A stretch of 6,079 nucleotides of DNA, from assembly GCA_012961925.1 (NCBI GenBank), contig DTYK01000255.1:1-6079 (forward strand), in the 5' to 3' direction. Shown one piece after another: positions 4,812-6,079 of this stretch; the first letter of the stretch is position 1; every line of letters starts with the position of its first letter. Under the pieces are notes generated by a model, which was given only the letters and a program-made list of their open reading frames with translations, was not told the DNA's origin and did not search any database. The position numbers and the translations under genes were made by a program. The DNA comes from Candidatus Latescibacterota bacterium. GTDB lineage: Bacteria > Latescibacterota > MVCY01 > DTYK01.

Positions 4812-5735
4812 ATGTACTTTCTTAATTCGGAGGAACGGAAGCAACTATTTGGCGGGTTCCTTCCCAGGGCGCGATCACAGCCAGTTTCTGGGGAACTGCG
4901 GGGCTGGAACTGGCATCAACCTCCTCTTCAGCCGATATATGATCTAAAGCTGAGCCTCTTCGAGGTGGCGAACCGGTACTGCCCTACTGGGAGGGATCTC
5001 TATTTGAGGAGGGTATTGTCGGTCGAAGGGCAGCCTAATATCCCTATGATCGAAGGGGCGATACTCCATAAGACAGTGGCTGAGGTCATAACCAGGGCAA
5101 AGAGGTTCATCTACCAGAAAGGGATCGACAACTTTTTGGAGGTCAAGGAGGATCTTGCCAGGCCCGACTATGCGGCCGTGGAGGAGTTCAGAGAGAGGCT
5201 ATCGGAGGAGGAGGCTGGAGATATTAAGGAGAAGGTGAAGATTTTATGGGAATTTGAGTCTACGAGGATCTGTTCCAAAGTCGAGGAGTTGCTTTCGACG
5301 CAACCTCATATAAACGAAGATTCGTTGGTCTTCCATGCTATACCAGTGGTTGTGGAGCAGAAGCTTGATGGGGCCTTTCTGGGGCTTTCTTCTCATCTTT
5401 CGGTGGACGCCTTCACCTTTGCGACACCTGTAATTTTTGACCTCAAATTTGACGTCAAGAGGGATTTTCACCGTCTTTCGACCACCGGCTATGGTTTGGT
5501 GATGGAGGCGATGTATGAATTTCCGGTTGACATCGGGTGCACTGTTTATGCATATTTTAGAGGAAAGAGGATTTTGCTGGAGCGGAATTTCTATCTCATT
5601 GATGATGAGTTGAGGCAGAATTTTATCGAGGAGCGGGACGAGAAAATGAGGATGGTCTATGAGGAGCTTGACCCTGGCAAGCCTGAGGGATGTTATCCCA
5701 CCTGCCCTTATATCGAGACATGTGAGGGGGGGTAA
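4812..5735 (+). CDS. csa1: Csa1-type Cas4 (type I-A Cas4 paralogue)
   Basis: This 307-aa protein matches the Csa1 family (Cas4/Csa1 of type I-A systems), a second RecB-like nuclease with an iron-sulfur site. Visible residues are C57 in RYCPTGRDLYLRRV, H86 in EGAILHKTVAE, D199 in HLSVDAF, D210-L-K212 in VIFDLKFD, and Y227 in the following helix RLSTTGYGLVME. C294, C298 and C304 near the end complete the four-cysteine cluster. The glutamine of the usual QxxxY helix is replaced, which I believe is normal in Csa1. It probably works with Cas4 in prespacer trimming, as paired Cas4 proteins do in archaeal type I-A systems. GGAAGGAAA at 4797-4805 is a reasonable ribosome site. The 186-bp gap before it suggests either separate expression or a longer leader; I see no convincing promoter in it. 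Several codons are more AT-rich than in the preceding genes. Confidence 0.88.
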   Translation: MYFLNSEERKQLFGGFLPRARSQPVSGELRGWNWHQPPLQPIYDLKLSLFEVANRYCPTGRDLYLRRVLSVEGQPNIPMIEGAILHKTVAEVITRAKRFIYQKGIDNFLEVKEDLARPDYAAVEEFRERLSEEEAGDIKEKVKILWEFESTRICSKVEELLSTQPHINEDSLVFHAIPVVVEQKLDGAFLGLSSHLSVDAFTFATPVIFDLKFDVKRDFHRLSTTGYGLVMEAMYEFPVDIGCTVYAYFRGKRILLERNFYLIDDELRQNFIEERDEKMRMVYEELDPGKPEGCYPTCPYIETCEGG

Positions 5736-5759
5736 TTGCTCGCTGTTTGTTGATATGAC

Positions 5760-5788
5760 TTTTTCTGCTCTTTTGGTTTTTCTCTTTC
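5760..5788 (+). terminator. T-rich tract after csa1, possible transcription terminator
   Basis: A run of T clusters (TTTTT at 5760-5764, TTTT at 5771-5774, TTTTT at 5777-5781) starts 25 bp after the csa1 stop, with no clear stem before it. Oligo-T without a hairpin is the archaeal style of termination; for a bacterium this would be a weak call. Confidence 0.4.
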
Positions 5789-5862
5789 TATTACGAAAAA
5801 AATCTGTTATTTTGTCTATGATTCCGCCAGCTCATCGGCCGTCGTAGAGGTTACTTTTTGTC

Positions 5863-6004
5863 TCGAAAATCGGAGGGGGTTTTCATGCAGAAATTGTTTT
5901 TCGAGGAAATGGGGGTCAGAACCTTGTTTAATCTATTAGGCCCTCTATCTAACCCAGCAGGAGCAGATAATCAATTAAATCAAAGTATCCTAGCCAAGGG
6001 TTAA
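5863..6004 (+). pseudogene. trpD: decayed trpD fragment (anthranilate phosphoribosyltransferase)
   Basis: From 5909 the frame reads MGVRTLFNLLGPLSNPAGA followed by DNQL. This is the signature (GVRT-x-FN-x-LGPL-x-NPA-x-x-x-x-Q) of anthranilate phosphoribosyltransferase, the second enzyme of tryptophan synthesis. After NQL the match stops and the frame ends at 6004. Upstream, in another frame (5863-5900), KIGGGFHAEIVF recalls the preceding TrpD segment (KIGxGF...FHxAM) with a deletion and frameshift. Only about 10 percent of a normal gene (about 340 aa) remains, so it cannot be an enzyme. An ATG at 5885 preceded by GGAGGGGG (5872-5879) could allow a 39-aa peptide, but that site falls inside the degraded trpD sequence and is probably fortuitous. 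No other trp gene is nearby. Confidence 0.65.
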
Positions 6005-6058
6005 AAGTTGGTTGCATAAGTGCTAATCTCAACTGATATTTCCCCGTATAGCAATGTC

Positions 6059-6076
6059 AGAGTTCAAAAGAACTCT
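6059..6076. repeat. perfect 7-bp inverted repeat at the window end
   Basis: AGAGTTC and GAACTCT pair perfectly around an AAAA loop. It may be part of a palindromic CRISPR repeat, a terminator (only TT follows before C), or a protein-binding site. The window ends 3 bases later, so it cannot be judged. Confidence 0.35.
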
Positions 6077-6079
6077 TCC

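Larger units (their letters stand above)
5736..6079. other. AT-rich tail without an intact gene
   Basis: This 344-bp stretch contains the T-rich tract, the trpD remnant, a non-coding part (6005-6058) and a perfect hairpin at the very end. It is more AT-rich than the cas genes. A CRISPR leader or array could follow beyond the window, but no repeated unit is visible here, so this cannot be claimed. Confidence 0.5.

Noticed and set aside
5659..5847. 62-codon frame overlapping the csa1 end
   Set aside because: It lies out of frame within csa1 and continues into T-rich sequence; the hydrophobic stretch comes from the T runs.

Overview
The window holds a CRISPR-Cas adaptation and crRNA-processing cassette. 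All genes are on the + strand, in the order MNT-HEPN protein, gap of about 530 bp, cas6, cas1, cas2, cas4, csa1, then a T-rich non-coding tail. A RecB-like Cas4 together with a Csa1-type second Cas4, next to cas1-cas2 and a RAMP Cas6, is the set usual for type I-A-like systems. No interference gene (cas3, cas5, cas7, cas8, cas10) and no CRISPR array is visible, so the effector genes and array must lie outside the window or elsewhere in the genome.

The organism cannot be fixed from the sequence. Base composition looks roughly balanced, AGG/AGA arginine codons are common, and some genes have clear Shine-Dalgarno sequences (best before cas6). Csa1 is best known from thermophilic archaea, while the cysteine-rich Cas6 is also common in anaerobic bacteria. 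An anaerobic and possibly thermophilic archaeon or bacterium is a reasonable inference only.

Layout. Positions 8-736 encode a nucleotidyltransferase-HEPN fusion. Positions 737-1271 have no convincing gene but hold two pairs of diverged direct repeats, each spaced 73-76 bp, which look like decayed sequence. cas6 (1272-2417) carries an in-frame insertion of about 62 codons in the middle of a conserved glycine-rich motif. cas1 (2557-3624), cas2 (3698-3955) and cas4 (4056-4625) follow. Positions 4626-4811 show nothing I can support. csa1 is at 4812-5735. The last 344 bp hold T-runs (possible terminator), a decayed fragment matching the trpD signature (about 5863-6004), and a perfect 7-bp hairpin at 6059-6076.

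The most unusual structure is at the gene junctions. At cas6/cas1, cas1/cas2 and cas2/cas4 the end of the upstream gene (and, at the first two, also the start codon of the next gene) occurs twice, about 70-150 bp apart, with short non-conserved sequence between. The first copies still overlap stop and start codons, so an ancestral compact, translationally coupled operon seems to have been expanded at each junction, leaving micro-ORFs that begin like the next real gene (MSD..., MH...). The insertion inside cas6 has a similar look, carries GC-rich hairpins, and shares a segment of about 25 bp with the cas6/cas1 insert.

Expected roles, by family: Cas1-Cas2 integrate spacers, Cas4 and Csa1 trim prespacers and help choose PAM and orientation, and Cas6 cuts pre-crRNA. 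The MNT-HEPN protein may be a self-contained toxin-antitoxin or abortive-infection accessory.
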